Origin: JACMQX01 sp040385105
Lineage (GTDB): Bacteria > Pseudomonadota > Gammaproteobacteria > Burkholderiales > Burkholderiaceae_C
Direction of reading: 5' to 3'
Assembly (NCBI GenBank): GCA_040385105.1
Contig: JAZKHY010000005.1
Span: 1 to 64,000, forward strand
DNA: 64,000 nt
Position 1 is the first letter of the stretch; each line of letters begins with the position of its first letter. The notes beneath the pieces were generated by a model, which saw only the letters and a list, made by a program, of their open reading frames with translations, had not been told where the DNA came from and searched no databases. This document shows positions 43,841 through 52,242 of this stretch, one piece after another. Position numbers and translations under genes: made by a program.

Positions 43841-44764
43841 ATGACACCACCCGCACCCGACGCCGCCGCACCCCGCACAACCCTGCGCACCGGCCTCATC
43901 GGCCCCGGCCTGATGGGCCGAGGCATGGGCCTGTCGCTCCTGCGCGCCGGGCATTCGCTGGGCGTGGTTGCGCACCGCCGCCGCGAGACGGTGGACGAGC
44001 TCGTGTCGGCCGGCGCCTGGGAGGCGCCCGATGCCGCATCGCTGGCCACCCTGTGCGACGTGCTGGTGCTGTGCCTGCCGTCGGTCGAAGCAGCAGAGTC
44101 AGTGCTCTTCGGCAGCGGCGGCATCACGCAGGGCGCGCTGCACCGCAGCCGGCAGGACCTGCTGGTCATTGAGTGCTCCACCCTCACGCCGGCAGCCGCC
44201 GTTTCCTTCGACGGGCGGCTGGGCCAGGCCGGCATTGCCTTTGCTGACGCACCCGTCACCCGCGGCCCGCGCGAGGCCGTGGCGGGCACGCTCAACGCCT
44301 TGCTCGGCGGCAGGCCCGGGCACGCAGGGCGGGCCAGCCAGGTGCTGGGCGCCTTCTGCGAAAAAATCTTCACCTTCGGCGCGCCGGGCCAGGGCTATGC
44401 GGCCAAGCTGGTCAGCAACTTCCTGGCCTTCAGCAACCTGGCGGCCGTGGCGGAAGGCATGGCCACTGCCACCCGGGCAGGCCTGGACATGCCGGTGCTG
44501 ATGCAGGCCCTGGCACTGGGCGGCGCGCAAAGCCGTGTGCTGGACGGGCTGGCACCGGTGCTCGCCGGCACCGGCGAGTCCCGCTCCATCGTGACCGTCG
44601 GCACGGCCCACAAGGACGTGGCGTACTACCTTGCGTTTGCCCGCGCGGCGGGAAGTGCCGGCGCAGTCGCCGAGTGCGTGGAAGGCCAGTATGCCGAGGC
44701 GGTTTCAGCCGGCCTGGGCGGGGAGCTGACGCCGCAATACCTGCGCCACCGCTCACGGCCCTGA
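43841..44764 (+). CDS. 3-hydroxyisobutyrate-dehydrogenase-family enzyme
   Basis: A 307 aa NAD(P)-dependent beta-hydroxyacid dehydrogenase. Motifs: cofactor loop GLIGPGLMGRGMGLSLLRAG (about 18-37), substrate motif DAPVTRGPREAVAGTLNALLGG, and the catalytic Lys in GQGYAAKLVSNFLAF. The family includes 3-hydroxyisobutyrate, tartronate-semialdehyde and beta-hydroxyacid enzymes; the canonical DAPVSGG reads DAPVTRG, so the substrate may be unusual. A LacI-type operator lies just upstream, and the next gene starts after 55 bases behind a second operator. Confidence 0.85.
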   Translation: MTPPAPDAAAPRTTLRTGLIGPGLMGRGMGLSLLRAGHSLGVVAHRRRETVDELVSAGAWEAPDAASLATLCDVLVLCLPSVEAAESVLFGSGGITQGALHRSRQDLLVIECSTLTPAAAVSFDGRLGQAGIAFADAPVTRGPREAVAGTLNALLGGRPGHAGRASQVLGAFCEKIFTFGAPGQGYAAKLVSNFLAFSNLAAVAEGMATATRAGLDMPVLMQALALGGAQSRVLDGLAPVLAGTGESRSIVTVGTAHKDVAYYLAFARAAGSAGAVAECVEGQYAEAVSAGLGGELTPQYLRHRSRP

Positions 44765-44793
44765 CGCCTGCGCGACATCAGGGAATGACCTGA

Positions 44794-44807
44794 TAGAAAC
44801 GTTTCCA
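44794..44807. promoter_or_regulatory. LacI-type operator O2
   Basis: TAGAAACGTTTCCA contains the perfect 10-base palindrome GAAACGTTTC (44796-44805) with a central CG; over 14 bases 6 of 7 pairs match. It lies 12 bases before the first gene of the operon that encodes the LacI regulator, so autoregulation is likely. The half-site GTTTCCA is identical to that of O1. Confidence 0.6.
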
Positions 44808-44819
44808 CTCCGTTCTACG

Positions 44820-45461
44820 ATGCGGTCCATGAGCCTGGACACGACCCTTGAAGCTTCCGCGCCGCTGGCGGCCTCCAAACGCCTGCCGCTGCGCCCGCCG
44901 CCGTATGAACCCGAGGTCGCAAAGAACATCGGCAACACCGCCTTCACCGGCCTGTCGCCGCTGAACCTGCGCCTTGCGCTGGCCAACCACCCGAAGCTCG
45001 CCGGGGCCTTCCAGTCGATGGCGCATGTGGTGCTGTTCCAGTCGGAGGTGGCCGAGCGCGAGCGCGAGATCGCCATCATCCGCACCGGCGCCCTCACCCG
45101 CTCGGAGTACGAATGGGGCATGCACGTCAGCATCTATGGCGGCAAGTGCGGCTTCAGCGCCGCGCAGGTCGCCGAGCTCACCCGGGCGAAGTCCTGGAAA
45201 GACCTGGACGGCGCGCTGTGGTCGCCCGCCGAGCAGCTCATTGTGCGCATGGTTGACGAGCTGCACCACCACTCCACCGTGAGCGACACCACCTGGGCGC
45301 AGATGAGCGCGCAGTGGCCCCGGGAGCAGGTGATGGAGCTGATCTTCGCGTCGAGCTTCTACCACATGGCCGCCTTCTTCCTGAACAGCGCCGCCGTCCC
45401 GCTGGAGGTGGGGTCCGAACGCTTCCCGGCCGGCATCGAACAGGCGGCGGCACCGGCATGA
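44820..45461 (+). CDS. carboxymuconolactone-decarboxylase-family protein
   Basis: A 213 aa all-helical protein of the AhpD/CMD superfamily. The core signature is E-Y-E-W-G-M-H-V followed by a GGKCGFSAAQVAEL helix (about 97-118); the Cys pair of peroxidase-active AhpD is absent, so a decarboxylase or hydrolase-like role is more likely than disulphide reductase activity. ATG at 44820 or 44829; neither has a Shine-Dalgarno. A LacI-type operator is directly upstream and the LacI gene overlaps its end by four bases. Confidence 0.82.
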   Translation: MRSMSLDTTLEASAPLAASKRLPLRPPPYEPEVAKNIGNTAFTGLSPLNLRLALANHPKLAGAFQSMAHVVLFQSEVAEREREIAIIRTGALTRSEYEWGMHVSIYGGKCGFSAAQVAELTRAKSWKDLDGALWSPAEQLIVRMVDELHHHSTVSDTTWAQMSAQWPREQVMELIFASSFYHMAAFFLNSAAVPLEVGSERFPAGIEQAAAPA

Positions 45462-46528
45462 AGAAGAAGGAACGCGCCACCATCCGCCACGTTGCCGAGG
45501 CCGCAGGCGTGTCGCTGGGCACGGCGTCTCGCGCGCTCAACCGCACCGGCCGCGTCAGCCAGGAAGCCATCGACGCGGTAACCAGCGCGGCTGCGCGGCT
45601 GGGCTATGAGCCCGACGCCATCGCCCAGAGCATGCGCACGCGCTCCACCGGCCTGGTGGGCCTGCTGGTGTCCGACTTTGCCAACCCGCTGTACGGCCGC
45701 ATCATCAAGGCGGTGGAGGCGCGGCTGGAGGCCGGCGGCTATGCGCTGCTGATCGCCAACACCCACAACGATGCGAAGCGCGAGAAGGCGCTGATCGAGC
45801 TCTTCCGCCGCCGCCGGGTAGACGGCCTGGTGCTGGGCCCCTGTGACAACGGCAATGCACAGATGGTGGAGCAGATGTCCGAAGGGCACTTCCCCGTCGT
45901 GGCGCTGGACCGCGACTTCGGCCCCCAGGGCAGCGGCCTGCATGTGGACCACTACTCCGGCGCGATGCAGGCCACGCGCTACCTGCTCAACCTGGGCCAC
46001 ACCCGCATCGCCCTGCTCACACCCGGCAGCGCCGTGCGCCCGGGCCGCGAGCGCATCGAGGGCTTCAAGGACGCATTCGCCGAGCGCGGCCTCAAGCCCG
46101 AACCCAAGCTGATCCGCGCCGAGCGCTCATCGATGGAGTTTGCCTTCAGCGAATCCCTGGCCCTGCTCTCGTCGCCGCAGGTGCCCACCGCCTTTGTCTG
46201 CCTGGGCACGCGCATCCTGGCGGGCACACTGCAGGGCCTGCGCCATGCCGGCCGCAGCGTACCCGACGACGTGAGCGTGCTCGCCATCGGCGACACCGAC
46301 CTGGCACAGCTGTTCACCCCGGGCATCACCTCCGTCGCCTGGGACCTCGAAGCCGTGGGCACCGCACTGGCCGAACTGCTGCTCAGGCGCCTCAGCCCGG
46401 CGCAGGATGCCGAGCCGGAGCGCATCGTCATCACCACGCACCTGGTGCTGCGCGAGTCCTGCGGCCCCGCGCCCGCCCCCTCCACCCGCATGCCTGCCAG
46501 GGCACGCAACACCAGGACCCAGACATGA
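45458..46528 (+). CDS. LacI-family repressor
   Basis: Transcription repressor of 356 aa. Helix-turn-helix at about 5-30 (ATIRHVAEAAGVSLGTASRALN), hinge helix AIAQSMRTRSTG, and a periplasmic-binding-protein-like effector domain (about 65-340) with VGLLVSDFANPLYGRIIKAV, RRVDGLVLGPCD and DDVSVLAIGDTDLAQLFTPG. Overlaps the upstream CMD-like gene and the downstream SDR gene by four bases each. The effector is unknown; two CG-centred palindromes upstream of the neighbouring genes are its probable operators. Confidence 0.9.
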   Translation: MKKKERATIRHVAEAAGVSLGTASRALNRTGRVSQEAIDAVTSAAARLGYEPDAIAQSMRTRSTGLVGLLVSDFANPLYGRIIKAVEARLEAGGYALLIANTHNDAKREKALIELFRRRRVDGLVLGPCDNGNAQMVEQMSEGHFPVVALDRDFGPQGSGLHVDHYSGAMQATRYLLNLGHTRIALLTPGSAVRPGRERIEGFKDAFAERGLKPEPKLIRAERSSMEFAFSESLALLSSPQVPTAFVCLGTRILAGTLQGLRHAGRSVPDDVSVLAIGDTDLAQLFTPGITSVAWDLEAVGTALAELLLRRLSPAQDAEPERIVITTHLVLRESCGPAPAPSTRMPARARNTRTQT

Positions 46529-47307
46529 CCGGCCGCCTCCACGGGAAAGTCGCCATCGTTGTCGGCGCCGGCTCCATCGGCAAGGACATCAGCAACGGCG
46601 GCGCCTGCGCCGTCACCTTTGCGCGTGAGGGCGCGAAGGTGCTGTGCGCCGACCGCTCCCTGCCTGCCGCCCAGGACACGGTGCGCCGCATCGAGGCCGA
46701 AGGCGGCATCGCCAGCGCCTTCGAGGCCGACGTGCGAAACGCGGGGCAGATCAAGGCCATGGTCGACGACTGCATTGCCCGCTACGGCCGCGTTGACGTG
46801 CTGCACCACAACGTCGGCATCGAGGAGTTCGGCGAACTCACCCAGGTGACCGAGGAGTCGTGGGACCGGGTGCACGGCATCAACCTCAAGGGCCCGATGC
46901 TCACCTCGCGCGAGGTCATGCCGCACATGATCGCCCAGGGCGGCGGCTCCATCATCAACATCTCGTCCATCGCCAGCCGCAAATGGAGCCCGATGCAGTT
47001 CCTGTCGTACAGCACCTCCAAGGCGGCACTCAACCATATGACGCGCGTGGTGGCGCGGCAGTATGCGCCGCACCAGGTCCGCTGCAACGTCATCCTGCCG
47101 GGGCTGATCGACTCGCCGCATGCGGCCGCGCTCTACAAGACCGAAGAAGAAGCCGCTGCCGGCCGCGAGGCGCGGCATGCGCGCTGCCCCATGGGCCGCC
47201 AGGGCACGCCGTGGGATGTGGCGGGCGCGGCGCTGTTCCTCGCATCGGATGAATCGAAGTACGTCACGGGCATCGAACTGGTGGTGGACGGCGGCCTGTC
47301 GCTCTGA
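46525..47307 (+). CDS. short-chain dehydrogenase
   Basis: A 260 aa classical SDR. The cofactor loop reads VVGAGSIGKDISNGGACAV, longer than the usual TGxxxGIG because of an insertion; NVGIEE replaces the common NNAG, and the catalytic residues are Ser in NISSIASRKW and YSTSK. C-terminus VTGIELVVDGGLSL is typical. NAD use is suggested by the acidic residue in LCADRS. Translationally coupled to the LacI gene (ATGA). Confidence 0.86.
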   Translation: MTGRLHGKVAIVVGAGSIGKDISNGGACAVTFAREGAKVLCADRSLPAAQDTVRRIEAEGGIASAFEADVRNAGQIKAMVDDCIARYGRVDVLHHNVGIEEFGELTQVTEESWDRVHGINLKGPMLTSREVMPHMIAQGGGSIINISSIASRKWSPMQFLSYSTSKAALNHMTRVVARQYAPHQVRCNVILPGLIDSPHAAALYKTEEEAAAGREARHARCPMGRQGTPWDVAGAALFLASDESKYVTGIELVVDGGLSL

Positions 47308-47353
47308 CAGGCCCTGCCGCCACCCCCCTCAAACAACGAAGGAGACAACAACC

Positions 47354-48340
47354 ATGCGCAAGCTCATCATCACCTCATTGCTGGCCACGGCCGGCCTCGC
47401 CATTCACCTGCAGGCCTCGGCGCAGGGCGCGGGCGACTACCCCAGCCGGCCCATCCGGTTCAACCTGATCTCCGCCGCCGGCAGCGGCGGCGACACGCTC
47501 GGCCGCATGCTGGCCGACAAGATGGGGCCGCTGCTCAAGGGCACCTTCGTCGTCGAGAACAAGCCCGGCGCGGGCGGCGCCATCGCCACCGACATGACGG
47601 CCAAGGCGGCGCCCGACGGCTACACCATCGGCCTGGGCGGCGCGACCACGCATGTGCTGCTGCCGGCCAGCAACCCCAAGCTCTCCTACAACTCGGTGAA
47701 GGACTTCGCGCCCATCGGCCAGGTCGGCACTGCGGCCATCCTGATGATTGCCACCAACGACTCACCCTTCAACAACGTCAAGGAGCTGCTCGCACACGCC
47801 AGGGCCAACCCTGGCACCGTGCAGTACGCCAGCTGGGGCAACGGCTCGACCGGCCACTTCTGCGGCGAACTGTTCAACCTCAAGACGCAGGCGAAGATGC
47901 AGCACATCCCGTACAAGTCGGTCGCGCAGATCCAGACCGACATGCTGGGCGGCCACGTCAAGCTCGCCTATGTGGACATGGCCTCGGGCACGCCGCTGGT
48001 CAAGGCCGGCCGCGTCAAGGCCATCACGGCCTGCACCTCCCGCTCGCCGAGCCTGCCCACCGTGAGCAGCTACGAAGACGAAGGCATCGACTCCGGCGGC
48101 AAGCGCATGGGCGCCTTCCGCTGGGCCATGTATGCACCCGCCGGCACGCCCAAACCCATTGTGGACAAGCTGGCCGCCGCCCTGCGCCAGACGGTGGAGA
48201 TGCCCGATGTGAAGGCCCGGCTGCTTGAGCTGGGCATCACCGCCGGCTTCGTCGGCGGGGACGACCTGCAGGTGAACACCGCGCAGGACATCGAAGGCTG
48301 GAAGCAGGTGGCCAAAGAGGCGAAGATCAGCAACGAATGA
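47354..48340 (+). CDS. Bug-family (TctC-like) binding protein
   Basis: Periplasmic binding protein of 328 aa. Signal peptide ends QASAQ (about 24). Bug segments: YPSRPIRFNLISAAGSGGDT, VVENKPGAGGAIATDMTAK, QYASWGNGSTGHFCGELF and IPYKSVAQIQTDMLGGHVKL. GGAG lies upstream of the ATG, 46 bases after the SDR gene. Probably delivers or senses the substrate of the LacI-controlled pathway; no membrane subunits are nearby. Confidence 0.9.
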   Translation: MRKLIITSLLATAGLAIHLQASAQGAGDYPSRPIRFNLISAAGSGGDTLGRMLADKMGPLLKGTFVVENKPGAGGAIATDMTAKAAPDGYTIGLGGATTHVLLPASNPKLSYNSVKDFAPIGQVGTAAILMIATNDSPFNNVKELLAHARANPGTVQYASWGNGSTGHFCGELFNLKTQAKMQHIPYKSVAQIQTDMLGGHVKLAYVDMASGTPLVKAGRVKAITACTSRSPSLPTVSSYEDEGIDSGGKRMGAFRWAMYAPAGTPKPIVDKLAAALRQTVEMPDVKARLLELGITAGFVGGDDLQVNTAQDIEGWKQVAKEAKISNE

Positions 48341-48882
48341 GCCCGCGCCCGATGAGCATCAAGCCTTACGGCCAGGTCCGCCAGCTGGCCTGGATCACCA
48401 GTGACATCGGGCGCGCCATGGCGCACTGGAGCCGCGTGCTCGGCGCCGGGCCGTGGTTCTACAAGGAACATGTGGCAGTCACCACATTCCGCTACAAGGG
48501 CTTGGCGTCGCCGCCGCCGGTGATGTCGATCGCCTTTGCCAACTCCGGCGAGCTGCAGCTGGAGATCATCCAGCAGCGCAACGACGTTCCGTCGATGTAC
48601 CGTGACTTCATCCTGAAGAACGGCGACGGCATGCAGCATGTCGCCTTCTGGACGACCGACTTTGACGCCGTCACCGCGCAGATCCAGGCCGACGGCTACA
48701 CCGAAGGCCACGCCGGGCAGATCGGCCAGCGCGGGCGGTTTGCGTACTTTGAGCACCCGGACCTCCCCGGCACTGTCATTGAAATCTCGGAGCAGACCGG
48801 CGGCAAGGCCGAGTTCTTCCGCGAGATCCGTGAAGCCGCCGCAGGCTGGGACGGCAGCGACCCCATCCGGCCAAGAGCCTGA
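48337..48882 (+). CDS. VOC-family (glyoxalase-like) protein
   Basis: A 181 aa vicinal-oxygen-chelate protein. First beta-alpha module VRQLAWITSDIGRAMAHWSRVLGAGPWF, second module MQHVAFWTTDFDAVTAQIQADG with a His at the metal position and Glu in VIEISEQTGG. Family members are epimerases, lyases and dioxygenases; the metal ligands suggest activity but not the substrate. Start overlaps the Bug stop (ATGA). Confidence 0.82.
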   Translation: MSPRPMSIKPYGQVRQLAWITSDIGRAMAHWSRVLGAGPWFYKEHVAVTTFRYKGLASPPPVMSIAFANSGELQLEIIQQRNDVPSMYRDFILKNGDGMQHVAFWTTDFDAVTAQIQADGYTEGHAGQIGQRGRFAYFEHPDLPGTVIEISEQTGGKAEFFREIREAAAGWDGSDPIRPRA

Positions 48883-48884
48883 CC

Positions 48885-49640
48885 ATGACCCAACTCCTGC
48901 AGGGCCGCACGGCCATCATCACCGGCGCGTCCCGCGCCCGAGGCATCGGCCTGGCTACGGCCCGAATGTTTGCGGAGCATGGCGCCCGCGTCGCCATCCT
49001 CGACCTCAGCCTTGAGGAAGCGCAGGCTGCCGCAGCCGCACTGGGTGCGCAGCACCTGGGCCTGGCATGCGACGTCACCAGCGCTGCAGCCTGCCAGGCC
49101 GCTGTGGCAGAAGCCCTGCGGCAGTTCGGGCAGATCGACATCCTCGTCAACAACGCCGGCCTCACCCAGAAGCGCGGCGTGATGGACGTGACGGCCGAAG
49201 ACTACGAGCTCGTCACCGGCGTGGTGCTGCGCGGCGCGCTGCACATGTCGCAGGCCGTGGTGCCGCACATGCGCGGGCGCGGCTGCGGCTCCATCATCTG
49301 CATCTCGTCCATGTCGGCCGAACAGGGCGGTGGTGTCTTTGGCGGCACGCACTACTGCGCGGCGAAGGCCGGCGTGCTGGGCATGGCCCGCGCGATGGCC
49401 AGGGAGCTTGGGCCGGACAACGTGCGCGTCAATTCGGTCTGCCCCGGCCTGGTCATGACCGACTTCTCGCGTGGCGGCACCACGGACGAGCGCAAGAATG
49501 AAATGGCGCAGTCGTTCCCTCTCAGGCGCGTCGGGCAGCCGGCGGACATCGCCGGCGCCTGCCTTTACCTGGCCAGCGACCTGGCTGCCTGGGTGACCGG
49601 CGCGACGATTGATGTGAACGGCGGCGCGTTCATGCACTGA
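48885..49640 (+). CDS. short-chain dehydrogenase
   Basis: A 251 aa classical SDR: cofactor loop TGASRARGIGLATARMF, NNAGLTQKRG, catalytic Ser in CISSMSAEQGG and YCAAK, C-terminus VTGATIDVNGGAFMH. Acidic residue in ILDLSLEEAQ points to NAD. Two bases after the VOC gene; last gene of the LacI-linked unit. Its stop is three bases from the opposing phosphatase gene. Confidence 0.88.
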   Translation: MTQLLQGRTAIITGASRARGIGLATARMFAEHGARVAILDLSLEEAQAAAAALGAQHLGLACDVTSAAACQAAVAEALRQFGQIDILVNNAGLTQKRGVMDVTAEDYELVTGVVLRGALHMSQAVVPHMRGRGCGSIICISSMSAEQGGGVFGGTHYCAAKAGVLGMARAMARELGPDNVRVNSVCPGLVMTDFSRGGTTDERKNEMAQSFPLRRVGQPADIAGACLYLASDLAAWVTGATIDVNGGAFMH

Positions 49641-49643
49641 AGC

Positions 49644-50228
49644 CTACGGCGACACCCGCCCCAGCACCTCCAGCCGCCCGTTGGCCGCGGGCCGCATCAC
49701 CACGCCCTCGGCCGACGAGGTGAAGCCTTCGGCCAGCGCCGAGATATTGACCTGGTGCGTCACCACCACCAGCACGCCCGGGCCTTTCCACTTCTGCAGG
49801 ATGGCGCGGGCCCTGGCCGTCTGCGTGTCGGCCTCGCCACGCCGGCCGAACTGCGAGTTGAAGGCCGGCTCGTCGCGCACCGCCTGCTCGCCAAAGGCCA
49901 GGCGCGCGGTCTCGCGGGTGCGGCACCATTGCGACGACAGCACCGCGCCCACCTTGATGCCGCGCGTGCGGAACTGCTCGCCTATCCGGCGCGCTTCCGC
50001 CCTGCCCTCGTCGCTCAGGTTGCGCTGCGTGGCGCAGTCGTCGGGCTTGAAATTGGGCGGGTCACCCACGCCGGGCGCTGTGGCGTGGCGGAACAGGACG
50101 ATGGTGCCGGGCTGCGCGAGCGCGGCCCAGCCATCGGCCCGCGCCTGTGCGAAAGCGGCAAACGGGTTGAGCAGCGCCAGCGCCGCAAGCCATGCGGCAG
50201 GATGCCGTGCAATTGAATCAGGGGTCAT
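49644..50228 (-). CDS. histidine-phosphatase-superfamily protein, exported
   Basis: A 194 aa protein with a signal peptide (ending FAAFAQA) and a phosphoglycerate-mutase-like fold. The active-site motif is degenerate: LFRHATAPGVGDP keeps RH but lacks the usual RHG; SSQWCRTRETARLAFG gives the second Arg and VVVTHQVNISAL the second His. Such exported SixA-like proteins are of unknown substrate. Start at 50228 chosen for the signal peptide. Confidence 0.8.
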   Translation of the reverse strand: MTPDSIARHPAAWLAALALLNPFAAFAQARADGWAALAQPGTIVLFRHATAPGVGDPPNFKPDDCATQRNLSDEGRAEARRIGEQFRTRGIKVGAVLSSQWCRTRETARLAFGEQAVRDEPAFNSQFGRRGEADTQTARARAILQKWKGPGVLVVVTHQVNISALAEGFTSSAEGVVMRPAANGRLEVLGRVSP

Positions 50229-50365
50229 GGACGCAAAGCTATCAGAACCCTGCAACCCCGCCACGCATCAGGGGCATGGCGCGGGGGCTTGCCGCATACG
50301 AAGGTAGGGGGTACGGCTGGTGACGCGGGCAAGACACTGGGCCTTCACCACCAGGAGCCGCAACC

Positions 50366-51250
50366 ATGAGCACCAGACCGACGAGCCACTCCAGCACCAC
50401 CTCCACACTGACCTCCACCACCACCAGCACAACGACCACCACACCGGACACCACCACCACCACCGGCACTGCGGCCACACTCGCATCCGGCCTGACAGAC
50501 AGCCTGAGCGCCGCCATGCAGCAGCCCGAGAGCGGCCCGGCAAGAGAGCTTGCAAGCCTGCTGACGCAGCCGGTAACGCCAGGCACACCGGGCACCGTGC
50601 AAACCACAGCCACCGAATCGAAAGCCCGCGAAACAAAGGCCCCCGCGCTGCCCGCCCCTGCAACATTGGCACAGGCGCTGAACCTCATCCACAGGGACGT
50701 GACCGTGACGGACAGCCTCATTCCGGCGGTGTTGACGCGCGTGAGCGCCGCCGCAACGCCCGAAGGCACCGGCCGCATGGCAACGGTGCGCATTGAAGGC
50801 AGCAGTGCCGCGCTGCAGACACTGCAGGGCGGGCCGGCCTTTGACGTCCACGGCGGGTACAGCAGCTACCGGGTGCGCCTTGACGACCTGCGTCTTCGCC
50901 CCGCCCCGCCATCAGGGCCGCTGCAACTGCTCTTGCCGGACGAAGTGGCGGCACTGCCCCAGGGCGCGCATGTCCTGGTCGCGGGTGCGGCCGTCGTGGT
51001 CATGGGCCACGAGGTGAATGATGAGACCGACGAACTCCTGCTGGTTGTCGCCTCACCCAGATTCGAACCCCGGCTGCACGACCTGGATGACAACGAGGAC
51101 AAGGAAGAAGCCGTCAAGGGCGGCAAGACGCCACCCGACGGCATATGGACGTACCACATCGCCATTGACGAGGCCGATGTGCGCGCAATGGTCATCCTGC
51201 CCGACTCCAAGCAGACACGAGCGCCAGGCAAGTCTCCACTGGACGGCTGA
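50366..51250 (+). CDS. Thr-rich protein of unknown function
   Basis: An unrecognised 294 aa protein. The first 40 residues are almost all Thr and Ser, encoded by ACC-rich repeats, followed by an Ala/Pro-rich region and a folded-looking C-terminal part (about 145-285): VRLDDLRLRPAPPSG, ALPQGAHVLVAGAAVVVMG, an acidic DLDDNEDKEE segment and IWTYHIAIDEADVRAMVI. No signal peptide or clear membrane helix. AGGAG lies 8 bases before the ATG, and the composition after residue 145 is normal, so I think it is a real gene. A Thr-rich tail could be a flexible tether or a target for modification. Confidence 0.65.
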   Translation: MSTRPTSHSSTTSTLTSTTTSTTTTTPDTTTTTGTAATLASGLTDSLSAAMQQPESGPARELASLLTQPVTPGTPGTVQTTATESKARETKAPALPAPATLAQALNLIHRDVTVTDSLIPAVLTRVSAAATPEGTGRMATVRIEGSSAALQTLQGGPAFDVHGGYSSYRVRLDDLRLRPAPPSGPLQLLLPDEVAALPQGAHVLVAGAAVVVMGHEVNDETDELLLVVASPRFEPRLHDLDDNEDKEEAVKGGKTPPDGIWTYHIAIDEADVRAMVILPDSKQTRAPGKSPLDG

Positions 51251-51356
51251 CGGCCTGCACCGCACAACAAACCGCAGAACGGAGTGATTCCTGTGAGATT
51301 GTGCACAGAGGTAACCAAATGTGTTATTGAGTACGGTAAGCATACTTACTAGACTG

Positions 51357-51378
51357 CAGAGTCTTAGATACAACTCTG
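51357..51378. promoter_or_regulatory. small hairpin in the AT-richer leader of the MHYT gene
   Basis: The 138-base gap 51251-51388 is clearly richer in A and T than its surroundings. It contains CAGAGT (51357-51362) with ACTCTG (51373-51378), and GTAAG-CATA-CTTAC at 51337-51350. It probably holds the promoter of the MHYT gene; I cannot assign -35 and -10 boxes with confidence. Confidence 0.3.
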
Positions 51379-51388
51379 TAGGTTCTAA

Positions 51389-52135
51389 ATGCAAGTGCTT
51401 GTAACAAGCTATGAGATTCCCCTCGTAGCCCTGTCCTTTCTCCTGGCCGTCGTTGGCTCCTTCATCTCCCTGTATGCGGCCCGCCGCATCATCCGGCGCG
51501 ACGGCACTGTGGACGGGATCGACCTGCTCATCGCCAGCATCTCGCTGGGTGGGGTGGGCGTGTGGTCCATGCACTTCGTCGGCATGCTGGCGCTGAACAT
51601 TCCCGTGGCGCACGGCTACTCGATGCTCGAAACCATCGTCTCCGCCATCGCTGCCGTGGGCGGTACCGCCGCCGCGCTGGTGGTGGTGGCCCGCAAGCCG
51701 GGCGACCTGCGGCGCATGGCCGCTGCCGGAACGCTGCTGGGCCTGGGCGTGTGCGTCATGCACTACCTGGGCATGTACGGCATGCGCTTTGGCGGCGTGT
51801 TTGACTGGTCCTTCGCGCTGCTGGCTCTGTCGGTGCTGATCGCCATCGTGGCGGCAACCGCTGCGCTGTGGCTGGCCTTCAACATCCGGACGATCAATGG
51901 CACTTTCATGGCGGCCGTGGTCATGGGCGTGGCCGTCTGCGCCATGCACTACACCGGCATGGCAGCGGCCGACTTTGTCTGCTACACCAACAAGCCTGCA
52001 AGCTCGCTGGGCGGCGGCATCCTGACGCCGGCAGACTTGAGTTCCGCCGTGATCGTGGCCATCATCGGCATCGCCGCCGTGCTCGGGGCCGACCAGGCCT
52101 ACCACGCGCTGTCACGCAAGACGGCCACGCGTTGA
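51389..52135 (+). CDS. stand-alone MHYT membrane sensor
   Basis: A 248 aa inner-membrane protein with seven predicted helices and the three MHYT motifs of the family: MHFVGM (61-66), MHYLGM (124-129) and MHYTGM (186-191). The family is proposed to bind copper and sense oxygen, CO or NO, normally joined to a GGDEF/EAL or kinase domain; here the protein ends after helix 7, so it has no output domain. No kinase or cyclase gene is adjacent. Confidence 0.88.
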   Translation: MQVLVTSYEIPLVALSFLLAVVGSFISLYAARRIIRRDGTVDGIDLLIASISLGGVGVWSMHFVGMLALNIPVAHGYSMLETIVSAIAAVGGTAAALVVVARKPGDLRRMAAAGTLLGLGVCVMHYLGMYGMRFGGVFDWSFALLALSVLIAIVAATAALWLAFNIRTINGTFMAAVVMGVAVCAMHYTGMAAADFVCYTNKPASSLGGGILTPADLSSAVIVAIIGIAAVLGADQAYHALSRKTATR

Positions 52136-52242
52136 TCAATGTCCTGATGGTGCAGCAGGCACACAGCCTGTAACCAGGGCGGGCCGCTGCGGCGCCCGCC
52201 CCTGCCATACTCGGGTTTCTCTTCGCCCACAAGGAGACCCGA

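Noticed and set aside
50396..50470. ACC-rich tandem repeats as a possible CRISPR or satellite
   Set aside because: No spacer-repeat periodicity and no cas genes; the tract is in frame and codes for Thr with a good ribosome-binding site before it.
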